Below, piece by piece: positions 7,541 to 16,167 of a DNA stretch of 64,000 nucleotides. Source of the DNA: Odoribacter lunatus (GTDB lineage: Bacteria; Bacteroidota; Bacteroidia; Bacteroidales; Marinifilaceae). Under the pieces are notes generated by a model that saw only the letters and a list, made by a program, of their open reading frames with translations, searched no databases and had not been told where the DNA came from. The number at the start of each line of letters is the position of its first letter. Position 1 is the stretch's first letter. The translations under genes were made by a program, and so were the position numbers. The DNA lies in the NCBI RefSeq assembly GCF_943193135.1, contig NZ_CALPCZ010000001.1, forward strand, positions 248,001 to 312,000, given 5' to 3'.

Positions 7541-8185
7541 TTATTTTTGAAATTCTACTTCCGTAAAAAATGCCGGAACGTGAAAATTGGGGGCAGGCGT
7601 GTCAATGGGCTGCCAGGAGAGGAAATGAGGTTTGCTCAAATGGTCTCCGCATTTGTATACGTTGGCAGTTGCTTTAAGTCCGCCGAATTGCCGGATTTTA
7701 TGTTTGAACAGGGCGGTAGCGGGAATGGCGACGGTCAGCGACCAGCAGTTGTCGCCGGTGCGTTCGTCGAAATTTTTGTTGCCGAGAGAAGAATGGCGCT
7801 TGATGGTGTGCATGACTTCCGGCGTGCCGTGGGTAGCGTTGTGCCGCTCTTTCCGGAATCCCGCCAGAGCTTTCCCGATGCAGGAGAACTCGAAATTATA
7901 GTAACCGGTGTCGTCCAGTGCCAAAAAGAATTCGACACAAGAGTCTGTCCATACTTCGCCGTTGTCTTCCGTTACTTTTGCCATGGTATAGTTTTCCCTG
8001 ACATCGAACCGGATGAATACGGCTTCGTTGTTGTGGGCTATCCGGAAACTCACCTGGGGCGCATAGGGAAACTCTTTCTCCCAGTTGTTGCATGCGACAG
8101 GTTGTGCGGGAAGGGTATCAAATAAATTATCTTCCTCTTGCATGCAGGAGGAAGATAATTCGGGTAGGTAGGGTATAGAATACAT
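7541..8185 (-). CDS. Carbohydrate-binding family 9-like protein
   Basis: 214 residues, no signal peptide. The pattern of a DOMON/CBM9-type beta-sandwich is visible: FRIAHNNEAVFIRFDVREN early, VWTDSCVEFFLALDDTGYYNFEFSCIGKAL in the middle, and a late WSLTVAIPATAL strand followed by ANVYKCGD and PHFLSWQPI. This resembles the CBM9-like proteins found beside sugar-active genes in Bacteroidota. The absence of a signal peptide argues for a cytosolic location, so binding of an intracellular sugar or sugar derivative is inferred. It is 4 bp downstream of the phosphotransferase gene, which suggests a joint function. Confidence 0.75.
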   Translation of the reverse strand: MYSIPYLPELSSSCMQEEDNLFDTLPAQPVACNNWEKEFPYAPQVSFRIAHNNEAVFIRFDVRENYTMAKVTEDNGEVWTDSCVEFFLALDDTGYYNFEFSCIGKALAGFRKERHNATHGTPEVMHTIKRHSSLGNKNFDERTGDNCWSLTVAIPATALFKHKIRQFGGLKATANVYKCGDHLSKPHFLSWQPIDTPAPNFHVPAFFTEVEFQK

Positions 8186-8189
8186 GAAA

Positions 8190-9290
8190 TTATTTTCTTT
8201 TCTTGATTTCTTCTTTGACTACCTCGCACATTTGGGTATATTGCGCTTCCATGCTTTGCAGAAGCTTGTATTGTGCCCGTGCGCGAACGAGGTTGTGCTC
8301 TTTGCTTTTCACTTTGTAATAGTGGTCTCCGTCGATGTAATCCATGAGGAAGCGTAATACCTGTTCGTAGGTGATATATTTGGCAGAGAAAGCCAGGTAG
8401 TCGATTTCGCTTTGGTTAAGGAAACTGGCTGTTTCGGACAGATAGCCCTGGGTATATCCCCGGAAAATATCCATATTCATGGATACGTTGTCCAGATTCT
8501 CGTCGTCTTCCAGTCCTGTGTTGGTATAGGAACGCATGGCGTCTCCGTAGTCATTCAGGCAAGTGCTGCTCAATACGGTATCGAGGTCGATAACACAGAG
8601 AACATTGCCCTGTTTGTCAAACAGGATATTGTTGATTTTGGTATCGTTGTGGGTAACACGTGTCGGGATGGTGCCTTTTTCAACCAATTCCCAGAAGTGC
8701 AACATTTCTTCCCGGCGGCTTTCTATCCATTGAATTTCGGTAGCAACGGCAGCTTTCCGTCCTACGGGGTCTTTCGCCAATGTTTCGTCCCATTGTTTGA
8801 AACGGTAGCGGATATTGTGGAAGCCGGGCAGGATGTCAGCCAACGGTTCTTTGAAATCGGACAGCATGGACTGGAACTTTCCGATACCTTTTCCGCCCTG
8901 ATAGGCAAGTTCGGGAGTGTCGGCCTTCTGGTAAGCGATGGTATTGTCGATGAATACGCATACAGCCCAATATTCGCCATCTTCGTCCTGATAGTAGAAT
9001 TTACCGTCGTGGGTCGGAATAATGGTCATGGCTTCCCGCATGGGGTCTCCGCCTGCTGCAATGATTTTTTCTTTCAGGTGCGTGGTTACCCGATAGATGT
9101 TGTCCATCATGGCAGGTATGTCCTGAAATATATTTTTATTCTTCCGTTGCAGAATATAGTTGGGGGCGGTCGCCTCCGAGGTCGTGATAAGTAAAGTGTC
9201 GTTGATGAATCCTTCGCCGAGCGGTTTTACGGATAAGATTGTGCCTTCCAGCCGGAATTGTTTGCAAATATTGTTTAGTTTGTTTTCCAT
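8190..9290 (-). CDS. APH-fold phosphotransferase, likely sugar (N-acetylhexosamine-type) kinase
   Basis: 366 residues of the aminoglycoside phosphotransferase/choline kinase fold. The catalytic loop VTHNDTKINNILFD (212-225, Asp216 as base, Asn221 as metal ligand) and the metal-binding IDLD (Asp235) are intact, and the N-lobe has a glycine-rich loop (PLGEGFINDT) and the Lys-bearing strand ILQRK. Members with this look include N-acetylhexosamine 1-kinases, which phosphorylate GlcNAc/GalNAc released from mucin or host glycans; aminoglycoside resistance is unlikely given the CBM9-like partner. First gene of the unit 9290-7251. Confidence 0.75.
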   Translation of the reverse strand: MENKLNNICKQFRLEGTILSVKPLGEGFINDTLLITTSEATAPNYILQRKNKNIFQDIPAMMDNIYRVTTHLKEKIIAAGGDPMREAMTIIPTHDGKFYYQDEDGEYWAVCVFIDNTIAYQKADTPELAYQGGKGIGKFQSMLSDFKEPLADILPGFHNIRYRFKQWDETLAKDPVGRKAAVATEIQWIESRREEMLHFWELVEKGTIPTRVTHNDTKINNILFDKQGNVLCVIDLDTVLSSTCLNDYGDAMRSYTNTGLEDDENLDNVSMNMDIFRGYTQGYLSETASFLNQSEIDYLAFSAKYITYEQVLRFLMDYIDGDHYYKVKSKEHNLVRARAQYKLLQSMEAQYTQMCEVVKEEIKKRK

Positions 9291-9324
9291 GGTTTAATAT
9301 GTTTTATTTTGATTTTTTGCTTAT

Positions 9325-9362
9325 GCGTGGTAAAGATATTAAAAAAGGATAAAAAACCACGC
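9325..9362. promoter_or_regulatory. Inverted repeat in the divergent promoter region of the kinase and MscS genes
   Basis: GCGTGGT (9325-9331) and ACCACGC (9356-9362) form a perfect 7-bp dyad 24 bp apart. Between them the minus strand carries TATCTTTA (9331-9338), one base off the -7 consensus, so the dyad brackets the likely promoter of the kinase operon and may be an operator. Confidence 0.45.
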
Positions 9363-9425
9363 TATAAATAAAAATAAACATTGCCTGCGCCGTTTACGTA
9401 TCAGTTGTTTTATATCGTATGAATT

Positions 9426-10652
9426 ATGGACTTTGTCGGTATTTTACGTTCTCTGGGAGTTCCTGTCCGGGGAGAGCATGCGGAAGCTACGGCAACAATA
9501 TTGGGTGAATTTGTCATGATTCTCCTGATAGCCTTTCTGGTGACATGGGTATTGCGGAGATGGCTTTCGCTGCTGATTTGGAAAATAATGCAAAAAAAGC
9601 CCAACAAATGGCATGAGGCGTTTTATCAGCAGCGTTTTTTCAGTAAACTGTCGTATCTGGTGGCACCGGTGGCGTGTTATGTATTGTTATCCAAATTAAC
9701 ACGCTGGGAATATGCTGATATTGTGCGGCGGTTCCTGGATATATGGCTTGTCCTTGTCTGTATGGTCATATTGTTTTCCTTACTGGAGATTATCAATCGG
9801 ATTTATGACAGCTACCCGGTGGCGAAAAATCGTCCTATAACCGTTTTTATTCAGGTGTTTAAAGTATTTATATATACAGTGGTTTCTATTCTGATTATAA
9901 GTATTCTGGTAAATAAATCGCCGGAACATCTGTTGGTCGGAGTGGGGGCGTTTGCTGCCGTTGTGTTATTGGTTTTCCGGGATTCGATACTGGGCTTTGT
10001 CGCCGGGGTACAATTGATAGCCAATAAGATGGTGCGGATAGGGGATTGGATAGTCATGCCGAACAATCACGCTAACGGGACGGTGCTGGAAATTAATCTC
10101 TATACGGTTAAAGTGCGGAACTGGGATATGACGATTTCCACCATACCCACGTATCAGATGGTATCGCAGTCTTTTATTAATTGGCGGGGCATGCAGGAAT
10201 CCGCCGGACGGCGTATAGAACGTTATGTGAATATAGACATCGGCACGGTGCATTTTTTGAGTGAGGAGGAAATAGAGGTATTTCGTAATTCGCTTTTTCT
10301 CCGGGATTATATCGGGCAAATGGAGGAGACCCTGGGAAATTACAATAAAGATAAGAATAACTTCATTGATGAGCGGAAATTAACCAATCTGGGTGTCTTC
10401 CGGCAATATATGGAACTGTGGTTGAATGCTAACCCGAATATAAACAAGGATATGACGCACATGGTAAGGCAGTTGCAACCGACAGCTACCGGAATACCGA
10501 TAGAAATCTACTGCTTTTCCGCTAAACAGGAATGGGTCTCTTATGAAAAGATACAATCCGATATTTTCGACCATGTGCTGGCGATTATTCCTCATTTTAA
10601 TTTGAAAGTATTCCAATACCCGAACGACTGTCTGCCCTTGCAAAAGAATTGA
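9426..10652 (+). CDS. MscS-family mechanosensitive ion channel
   Basis: 408 residues. Hydrophobic segments at about 25-45, 75-95, 105-125, 140-160 and 170-190 precede an MscS beta domain, recognised by LVFRDSILGFVAGVQLIANKMVRIGDWI and the following ANGTVLEINLYTVKVRNWD and STIPTYQMVSQSFINW. The last segments resemble the pore helix and the YbdG-like subgroup, which has an extended C-terminal region. Such channels open under membrane tension and release solutes on osmotic downshift in the inner membrane. It is divergent from the kinase operon and followed by a separate promoter at 10683, so it is probably transcribed alone. Confidence 0.9.
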   Translation: MDFVGILRSLGVPVRGEHAEATATILGEFVMILLIAFLVTWVLRRWLSLLIWKIMQKKPNKWHEAFYQQRFFSKLSYLVAPVACYVLLSKLTRWEYADIVRRFLDIWLVLVCMVILFSLLEIINRIYDSYPVAKNRPITVFIQVFKVFIYTVVSILIISILVNKSPEHLLVGVGAFAAVVLLVFRDSILGFVAGVQLIANKMVRIGDWIVMPNNHANGTVLEINLYTVKVRNWDMTISTIPTYQMVSQSFINWRGMQESAGRRIERYVNIDIGTVHFLSEEEIEVFRNSLFLRDYIGQMEETLGNYNKDKNNFIDERKLTNLGVFRQYMELWLNANPNINKDMTHMVRQLQPTATGIPIEIYCFSAKQEWVSYEKIQSDIFDHVLAIIPHFNLKVFQYPNDCLPLQKN

Positions 10653-10682
10653 AATAGTTTTCGTTTTTTCAATTTGTTGTGC

Positions 10683-10690
10683 TAATTTTG
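10683..10690 (+). promoter_or_regulatory. -7 promoter box of the M23 peptidase-dxr-rseP operon
   Basis: TAATTTTG matches TAnnTTTG exactly, 18 bp before the ATG at 10709. It rules out the in-frame GTG at 10679 as the start. Confidence 0.6.
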
Positions 10691-10708
10691 AAGGCTAAAA
10701 ATGAGGGT

Positions 10709-11572
10709 ATGACGAAAAAGAAAAAAGTAGGTTTCTGGGGTAAACTGAAAAATAGATATAAACTTTCTATTCAGAATGAGGCCACCTATGAGGAGGTTTT
10801 CAGAATGAAACTTTCCCGTTTACATGTTTTGATTGTGTTGTGTATGTTGGCCGTTATTTTGGTATCGTTGACAACATTGCTGATTGCTTTTACCGGATTG
10901 AAGGAATTTATTCCCGGGTTTCCTGATGGGAATATGCGTCATGTGATTACCGAACATGCTTTGCGGGTGGATTCGCTGGAAGTAGAGTTGAAAAAGCGGG
11001 ATAATTTCTTGAAATCCATTCAATTGGTGCTTCGGGGAGAGGATGAAGGACAAGTGCAGCACCAACAGCATTTTGTACGGGGAAATTATGATACCATACA
11101 GTTTAATATCACACAGGAAGAAACTGCTTTCAGATCGGCAATAGAGGAAAAAGAACGTTTTAATTTGACGGTAGACCAGCCTAAAAGTGAGAGTGGTGGT
11201 TTTTTCCATTTTTTCCCGCCCATAGCAGGAATCGTTACGCGTAGCTTTGATGAAAAAGTCGGGCATTACGGTACTGACTTAGTGGCCAAAGCAAGTGCCA
11301 AAGTGAATGCCGTGATGGATGGGGTGGTCATTTTTACGGACTGGACGATAAAAACAGGTTATGTCATTCAGCTACAACATGCCAACAATTTGGTCTCCGT
11401 TTATAAGCATAATTCCACCTTATTGAAGAAACAAGGGGATTATGTGCGTGTTGGGGAAACAATTGCCGTGGTGGGAAATACCGGCGAGGAGACAACGGGA
11501 CCTCACTTGCATCTGGAGTTATGGCGTGCGGGTAATCCGTTGGATCCGGAACAGTTTATTCAGTTTAAATAG
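10709..11572 (+). CDS. M23-family peptidoglycan endopeptidase, membrane-anchored
   Basis: 287 residues from the ATG at 10709, chosen because a promoter -7 box lies upstream of it and overlaps an earlier GTG frame. One N-terminal membrane anchor (about 37-60) places the rest in the periplasm. A linker with a short coiled region is followed by the LytM/M23 domain from about 185: HYGTD supplies the first zinc His and Asp, YKH and the HLHLE near the end supply the remaining metal and catalytic histidines, so the domain looks active. Such proteins cut peptide cross-links during growth or division. It starts an operon with dxr 3 bp downstream. Confidence 0.88.
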   Translation: MTKKKKVGFWGKLKNRYKLSIQNEATYEEVFRMKLSRLHVLIVLCMLAVILVSLTTLLIAFTGLKEFIPGFPDGNMRHVITEHALRVDSLEVELKKRDNFLKSIQLVLRGEDEGQVQHQQHFVRGNYDTIQFNITQEETAFRSAIEEKERFNLTVDQPKSESGGFFHFFPPIAGIVTRSFDEKVGHYGTDLVAKASAKVNAVMDGVVIFTDWTIKTGYVIQLQHANNLVSVYKHNSTLLKKQGDYVRVGETIAVVGNTGEETTGPHLHLELWRAGNPLDPEQFIQFK

Positions 11573-11575
11573 TTT

Positions 11576-12736
11576 ATGGCGAAAAATATAGCGATACTTG
11601 GTTCCACTGGTTCGATTGGAACCCAGACTCTTCAGGTAATAGAGGCACATCCGGAACTTTTTACGGTAGAAGTCTTGACGGCGAATAATAATGTGGCGCT
11701 ATTGATAGAGCAGGCGTTGAAATTCAAGCCGAATGCAGTGGTCATCGGTAACGAAGGGAAGTATGCGGAACTAAAAGAGGCATTAAAGGATGAAGACATT
11801 AAAGTGTTTGCCGGTAAAGAGGCTTTAGCTCAAATCGTTGCTTTCGGTACGGTCGATGTTGTGGTAACGGCAACTGTCGGGTATAGCGGATTGCTGCCTA
11901 CCGTAAACGCTATCAAAGCGGGTAAGGTGATTGCTTTGGCGAATAAAGAAACACTCGTGGTCGCCGGAGAATTGATAAATGAATTGGTGACCCGGCATAA
12001 CACGGCTATTCTGCCCGTGGACTCCGAACATTCGGCCATATTTCAGTGCTTGACGGGAGAAAGCGGTAATCCTATAGAAAAGATAATATTGACGGCTTCC
12101 GGAGGCCCTTTCCGGGGAAAGACTTACGAAGAGTTGAAGCACGTGACGCCCCGGCAGGCGTTGAAGCATCCGAACTGGAATATGGGAGCGAAGGTTACCA
12201 TCGATTCGGCTTCGATGATGAACAAGGGATTTGAGATGATAGAAGCCAAATGGCTGTTTGGTGTCAAGCCGGAACAAATACAGCCTATTATCCATCCGCA
12301 ATCCATTATTCATTCTATGGTACAGTTTGCTGACGGAAGTATAAAAGCCCAGCTTGGCGTTCCTGATATGCGATTGCCGATACAATATGCACTGACCTAT
12401 CCCGATCGCCCCAAATCCGCCTTCGGAAGAGTAGATTTTTCACAATATACTTCTCTTACTTTTGAAGAGCCCGACCGGAAAACATTTCGTAATTTACAAC
12501 TGGCATACGACTCCATGTTGCAAGGAGGAAACAGTTCCTGTATTTTGAATGCGGCGAATGAAATTGCCGTGGAAGCCTTCTTGCAGGAACGCCTCTCTTT
12601 TACTGCCATGCCGGAAGTAATAGAAAAGACGATGGAAACAGTGAATTTTATAAAGCATCCTTCCTTGGATGATTATGTAGAAACGGATAAGGAAAGCCGG
12701 AAGGTAGCGGAAGAATGGGTGGAAAAAATTAAATAG
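11576..12736 (+). CDS. dxr: 1-deoxy-D-xylulose 5-phosphate reductoisomerase
   Basis: 386 residues, the usual length. It converts DXP to 2-C-methyl-D-erythritol 4-phosphate with NADPH, the first committed step of the MEP isoprenoid pathway. The NADPH-binding GSTGSIGTQTL (8-18), the metal/substrate motif LPVDSEHSAIFQ, the ASGGPFRG loop, and the NMGAKVTIDSASMMNKG flexible-loop region are all present. It starts 3 bp after the M23 peptidase stop and is 14 bp before rseP. The adjacency of dxr and rseP is common in bacteria and fits a shared need for undecaprenyl carrier and envelope maintenance. Confidence 0.97.
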   Translation: MAKNIAILGSTGSIGTQTLQVIEAHPELFTVEVLTANNNVALLIEQALKFKPNAVVIGNEGKYAELKEALKDEDIKVFAGKEALAQIVAFGTVDVVVTATVGYSGLLPTVNAIKAGKVIALANKETLVVAGELINELVTRHNTAILPVDSEHSAIFQCLTGESGNPIEKIILTASGGPFRGKTYEELKHVTPRQALKHPNWNMGAKVTIDSASMMNKGFEMIEAKWLFGVKPEQIQPIIHPQSIIHSMVQFADGSIKAQLGVPDMRLPIQYALTYPDRPKSAFGRVDFSQYTSLTFEEPDRKTFRNLQLAYDSMLQGGNSSCILNAANEIAVEAFLQERLSFTAMPEVIEKTMETVNFIKHPSLDDYVETDKESRKVAEEWVEKIK

Positions 12737-12750
12737 CAAGGAGTAAAACG

Positions 12751-14097
12751 ATGGATATATTGACAAAAATACTTCAACTTGTATTGAGCCTTTCCATATT
12801 GGTTGTATTTCATGAGTTCGGCCATTTCCTTTTTGCCAAACTGTTTAAAACTCGGGTAGAGAAATTTTATCTCTTCTTCAATCCGTTTTTTTCTTTGTTT
12901 AAATTCAAGAAAGGAGAAACAGAATACGGTATCGGTTGGTTACCTTTGGGTGGATATGTGAAAATTGCCGGAATGATAGATGAATCGATGGATACGGAAC
13001 AGATGAAGAATCCGCCCCAGGATTGGGAATTCCGTTCAAAACCGGCTTGGCAACGCCTGTTGATTATGTTGGGAGGGGTATTGGTCAATGTGATATTGGC
13101 ATTTCTTATCTTTATTATGGTGTTGCAGGTATGGGGTGAGACATATTTGCCTGCCGGAAACGTAAAACATGGGGTTGTTTCGGAATTAGTGTTTAAAAAC
13201 ATGGGACTTCGGAACGGAGATAAAATCATTTCATTGGATGGAAAGAAAATCGATGACTTCTTTGATATCGTTCCGGATATTCTTTTAAACAATCCCCGGT
13301 ATATGGAAATAGAGCGCGAAGGAGAGTTGATAATCTTGCCGATACCTGAATCATTGGTGGCGGAATTGGTTCATATCTCTTCTGAGAGGAATTTCCGGGC
13401 AGCTTCTTTGGTGGCTCCCCGTTGGTTAATGGATAGTGTGTATATTAACGGATTTGCAGATTATTCGGCGGCGTATGATGCCGGAGTCCGGGCTCATGAC
13501 AGGATATTGAAGATAAATGAAGTAACCCCGCGTTTTTATGATGAATTTATCAGCGAATTGGATGCAGCCAAAGGGAAACAGATAGAATTAACGGTATTGC
13601 GTTTGCAGGATACTTTGAAAATTCCGGTACAGTTGGGAAGTGACGGGAAATTAGGCGTTTCTTTTGTCAATATGGAGCAACTTGAATATGTGACAAGGAA
13701 TTATTCTTTCTCGGAAGCGATACCCGCCGGAATAAAAAAAGGAGTAGGGACATTGTCTTCTTATCTGAAGCAATTGAAACTGCTCTTTACTCCCCAGGTT
13801 AAAGCATATAAATCTGTCGGGGGAATGATTTCAATCGGAAATATATTTCCCGGTGTATGGAACTGGCAGGCTTTTTGGGAACTTACCGCATTTCTTTCCA
13901 TTATGCTGGCGGTAGTAAATGTATTGCCTGTTCCGGCTCTTGATGGAGGACATGTGTTGTTTTTACTATATGAGGTTATAACGGGACGTAAACCCGGAAT
14001 GAAATTTTTAGAGTATGCCCAGATAACGGGAATGCTCTTTTTATTGGCATTGTTTATTTTAGCGAATGTCAATGATGTACTGCGTTTTTGGAACTAA
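12751..14097 (+). CDS. rseP: RIP site-2 protease RseP (M50)
   Basis: 448 residues. Intramembrane zinc metalloprotease that cleaves anti-sigma factors or remnant signal peptides. The HEFGH zinc motif is at 21-25 in the first membrane helix, LDGGH with the third ligand at 397-401, and two PDZ-like regions lie between (for instance VSELVFKNMGLRNGDKIISLDGKKI, and the AAYDAGVRAHDRILKINEV segment). Four membrane segments are expected. Gene order with dxr supports the assignment. The last bases are followed directly by the thioredoxin-like gene. Confidence 0.95.
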   Translation: MDILTKILQLVLSLSILVVFHEFGHFLFAKLFKTRVEKFYLFFNPFFSLFKFKKGETEYGIGWLPLGGYVKIAGMIDESMDTEQMKNPPQDWEFRSKPAWQRLLIMLGGVLVNVILAFLIFIMVLQVWGETYLPAGNVKHGVVSELVFKNMGLRNGDKIISLDGKKIDDFFDIVPDILLNNPRYMEIEREGELIILPIPESLVAELVHISSERNFRAASLVAPRWLMDSVYINGFADYSAAYDAGVRAHDRILKINEVTPRFYDEFISELDAAKGKQIELTVLRLQDTLKIPVQLGSDGKLGVSFVNMEQLEYVTRNYSFSEAIPAGIKKGVGTLSSYLKQLKLLFTPQVKAYKSVGGMISIGNIFPGVWNWQAFWELTAFLSIMLAVVNVLPVPALDGGHVLFLLYEVITGRKPGMKFLEYAQITGMLFLLALFILANVNDVLRFWN

Positions 14098-14108
14098 ATG
14101 AAAAATAT

Positions 14109-15113
14109 ATGAAAATACGAATTCTCTTATTGGCAATAGTGTGGTGCGCTTCCCTTTCGGCACAGGAAGAAAAAATACATTGGTTGACGCTGACGGAAGC
14201 AGATAAATTGTATCAGGAAAATCCCAAACCATTAATAATTGATTTTTATACGGATTGGTGTGGATGGTGCAAGCGGCTGGATCAGACAACTTATGCCAAT
14301 CCGGACGTAATCAGTTTTGTCAATCGGTATTTTTATCCGGTGAAAGTAAATGCGGAGGGAAAGGATACGCTCTATTTTCAAAACAAAGTGTATGCGCCGG
14401 TGCAAAACGGTTCTCGTACGCTAAGCAGTTTGGCGATAGAAATGTTGAACGGGAAACTCTCTTATCCAACGACTGTTTTTTGGCATGGCAAAGAAAATGT
14501 AAATCTGGTCGTACCGGGATACCTGGAAGTACTTAAGATGGAGGCTTTTCTCGTCTATTTCATAGAGAATGCTTATATGTCCTCCAATGTTAATGACTTT
14601 GTATCTGATTTTGAGAAAGTTTTTTCCGCCAAAAATCCGGATGATAAGGTAGTAAAAAACTATTGGACGGACTTCAAAGACTTGGATGACAAACAGAAAC
14701 AGGAGAAAAAGAAAATATTGCTTTTTATGTCGGCATCCTGGAATAACTCCTCCCGCATGATGGAACGGGAGGTATTTGCGGATTCCGCTTTTTCCGAATT
14801 GGCACAGCGGTATTTTTATTCATTGCATCTGGATGTACAGTCTCAGGACTCGATAACATTTATGACCCATAAGTTTGGCAATGCCGGGCAGGCAAATAAT
14901 AATCTGCATCAATTGGCAATAGCATTAAGCGATAAAGTATTGCGTGTCCCCAGTATCTATATCTTCGATATGGAAGGTAAATTAATGGAGCGTTTATATT
15001 TCTATGTAGATAAGCGGCGGGGACGTATGATATTGGATTACATTGGGTCAGATACCTATAAAACCATGTCGTGGGGAGATTATGTGAAAATAAAAGAACG
15101 CGAAGGCATGTAA
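14109..15113 (+). CDS. Periplasmic thioredoxin-fold protein
   Basis: 334 residues from the ATG at 14109, which begins a clear signal peptide (KIRILLLAIVWCASLSAQ); a TTG in the same frame at 14088 lies inside rseP and is disregarded. A thioredoxin-like domain follows with LIIDFYTDWCGWCKRLD, active-site Cys51-Gly-Trp-Cys54 (numbered from this Met). A second half (about 190-330) has the strand order of another thioredoxin fold (ILLFMSASWNNSSRMMEREVF) without cysteines. A thiol-disulfide or redox chaperone role in the periplasm is inferred; substrates are unknown. It follows rseP by 11 bp. Confidence 0.8.
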   Translation: MKIRILLLAIVWCASLSAQEEKIHWLTLTEADKLYQENPKPLIIDFYTDWCGWCKRLDQTTYANPDVISFVNRYFYPVKVNAEGKDTLYFQNKVYAPVQNGSRTLSSLAIEMLNGKLSYPTTVFWHGKENVNLVVPGYLEVLKMEAFLVYFIENAYMSSNVNDFVSDFEKVFSAKNPDDKVVKNYWTDFKDLDDKQKQEKKKILLFMSASWNNSSRMMEREVFADSAFSELAQRYFYSLHLDVQSQDSITFMTHKFGNAGQANNNLHQLAIALSDKVLRVPSIYIFDMEGKLMERLYFYVDKRRGRMILDYIGSDTYKTMSWGDYVKIKEREGM

Positions 15114-15131
15114 TAAAATCAAATAGAGGTG

Positions 15132-16163
15132 ATGTTGCGTAGGTGCATACTAATCGGGAGTATCGGATGGTGCTTGCTTTCCAGTGTTTTGGCACAAGAG
15201 CGTTACCGGGTGGTCAGCTATAATGTGGAAAATCTGTTTGATACCCGTCATGATATTGGTAAACGTGATGAGGAATTTACGCCCGAAGGACGGTTGCATT
15301 GGACACAGTCACGATATACGGAAAAATTACAGAAAATATCCAGAGCCATTTATGCGTCGGGAGAAGGGCAGATGCCGACATTTGTCGGGCTGTGTGAAAT
15401 CGAAAACAGGCGGGTTTTGGATGACTTGACGACAAAAACAGTCTTGGCAGAAGCAGATTATGGTATAGCGCATCGGGAATCTTCCGATCGTAGAGGGATA
15501 GATGTGGCATTTTTATATAAACGCGCCTGTTTTCGTATATTGAGGGAAAATGTTATCCCGGTGAAAAGTGAGCAGGATACGACTTTTAGGACACGTGAAA
15601 TATTATATGTTTCCGGTATTCTAACGACGCCGGATTCATTACGTCGGGATACGTTTCACTTTTTTGTGTGCCATTTTCCCTCCATGGCAGGGGGAGAGAG
15701 CCAAAGCGAGTGGAAACGTAAACTGGCGGCTTCTTCACTTAAAAATTGCATAGATTCGATTCAACGGCAAAATCCGAAGGCAGCTATAATATTAATGGGG
15801 GATTTTAATGGGAAAGCCGACAGACCTGCGCTGAAAACAGTTTTAAAAGCTAAGAGGTCAGATGCCCGTAAAATAGAAAATACGGGATTGTATAATACTG
15901 GCTACTATCTGTTGTACGGAACTCATGGAAGTTATAAATACAAAGGCGAATGGCAGACAATAGACCATATCATCGTCTCTGGCATACTCTTGAACGGGAA
16001 ACATATGTTTCAAGCGGAGAAACATTTAACTCCTTATGCAGCCAAATTCCTTTTGGAAGAAGATAGTTCATACTTCGGATATAAACCCTGGCGCACCTTT
16101 GTGGGACCTCGTTATGTGGGCGGTTATAGCGACCACCTTCCGATATACCTCGACTTACATTGA
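15132..16163 (+). CDS. Secreted endonuclease/exonuclease/phosphatase-family protein
   Basis: 343 residues from the ATG at 15132, which opens a signal peptide (MLRRCILIGSIGWCLLSSVLAQ); the preceding GTG is less likely. The EEP fold is recognised by VVSYNVENLFD (metal Asn), the CEIENRRVL glutamate motif, HFPSMAGG, the ILMGDFNGK Asp/Asn motif and the final SDHLPIYLDL with catalytic Asp-His. This family includes DNases and phosphodiesterases; a phosphatase or nuclease in the periplasm is inferred. Last gene of the operon that starts at 10709; converges on rluD with only 4 bp between stops. Confidence 0.85.
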   Translation: MLRRCILIGSIGWCLLSSVLAQERYRVVSYNVENLFDTRHDIGKRDEEFTPEGRLHWTQSRYTEKLQKISRAIYASGEGQMPTFVGLCEIENRRVLDDLTTKTVLAEADYGIAHRESSDRRGIDVAFLYKRACFRILRENVIPVKSEQDTTFRTREILYVSGILTTPDSLRRDTFHFFVCHFPSMAGGESQSEWKRKLAASSLKNCIDSIQRQNPKAAIILMGDFNGKADRPALKTVLKAKRSDARKIENTGLYNTGYYLLYGTHGSYKYKGEWQTIDHIIVSGILLNGKHMFQAEKHLTPYAAKFLLEEDSSYFGYKPWRTFVGPRYVGGYSDHLPIYLDLH

Positions 16164-16167
16164 CATG

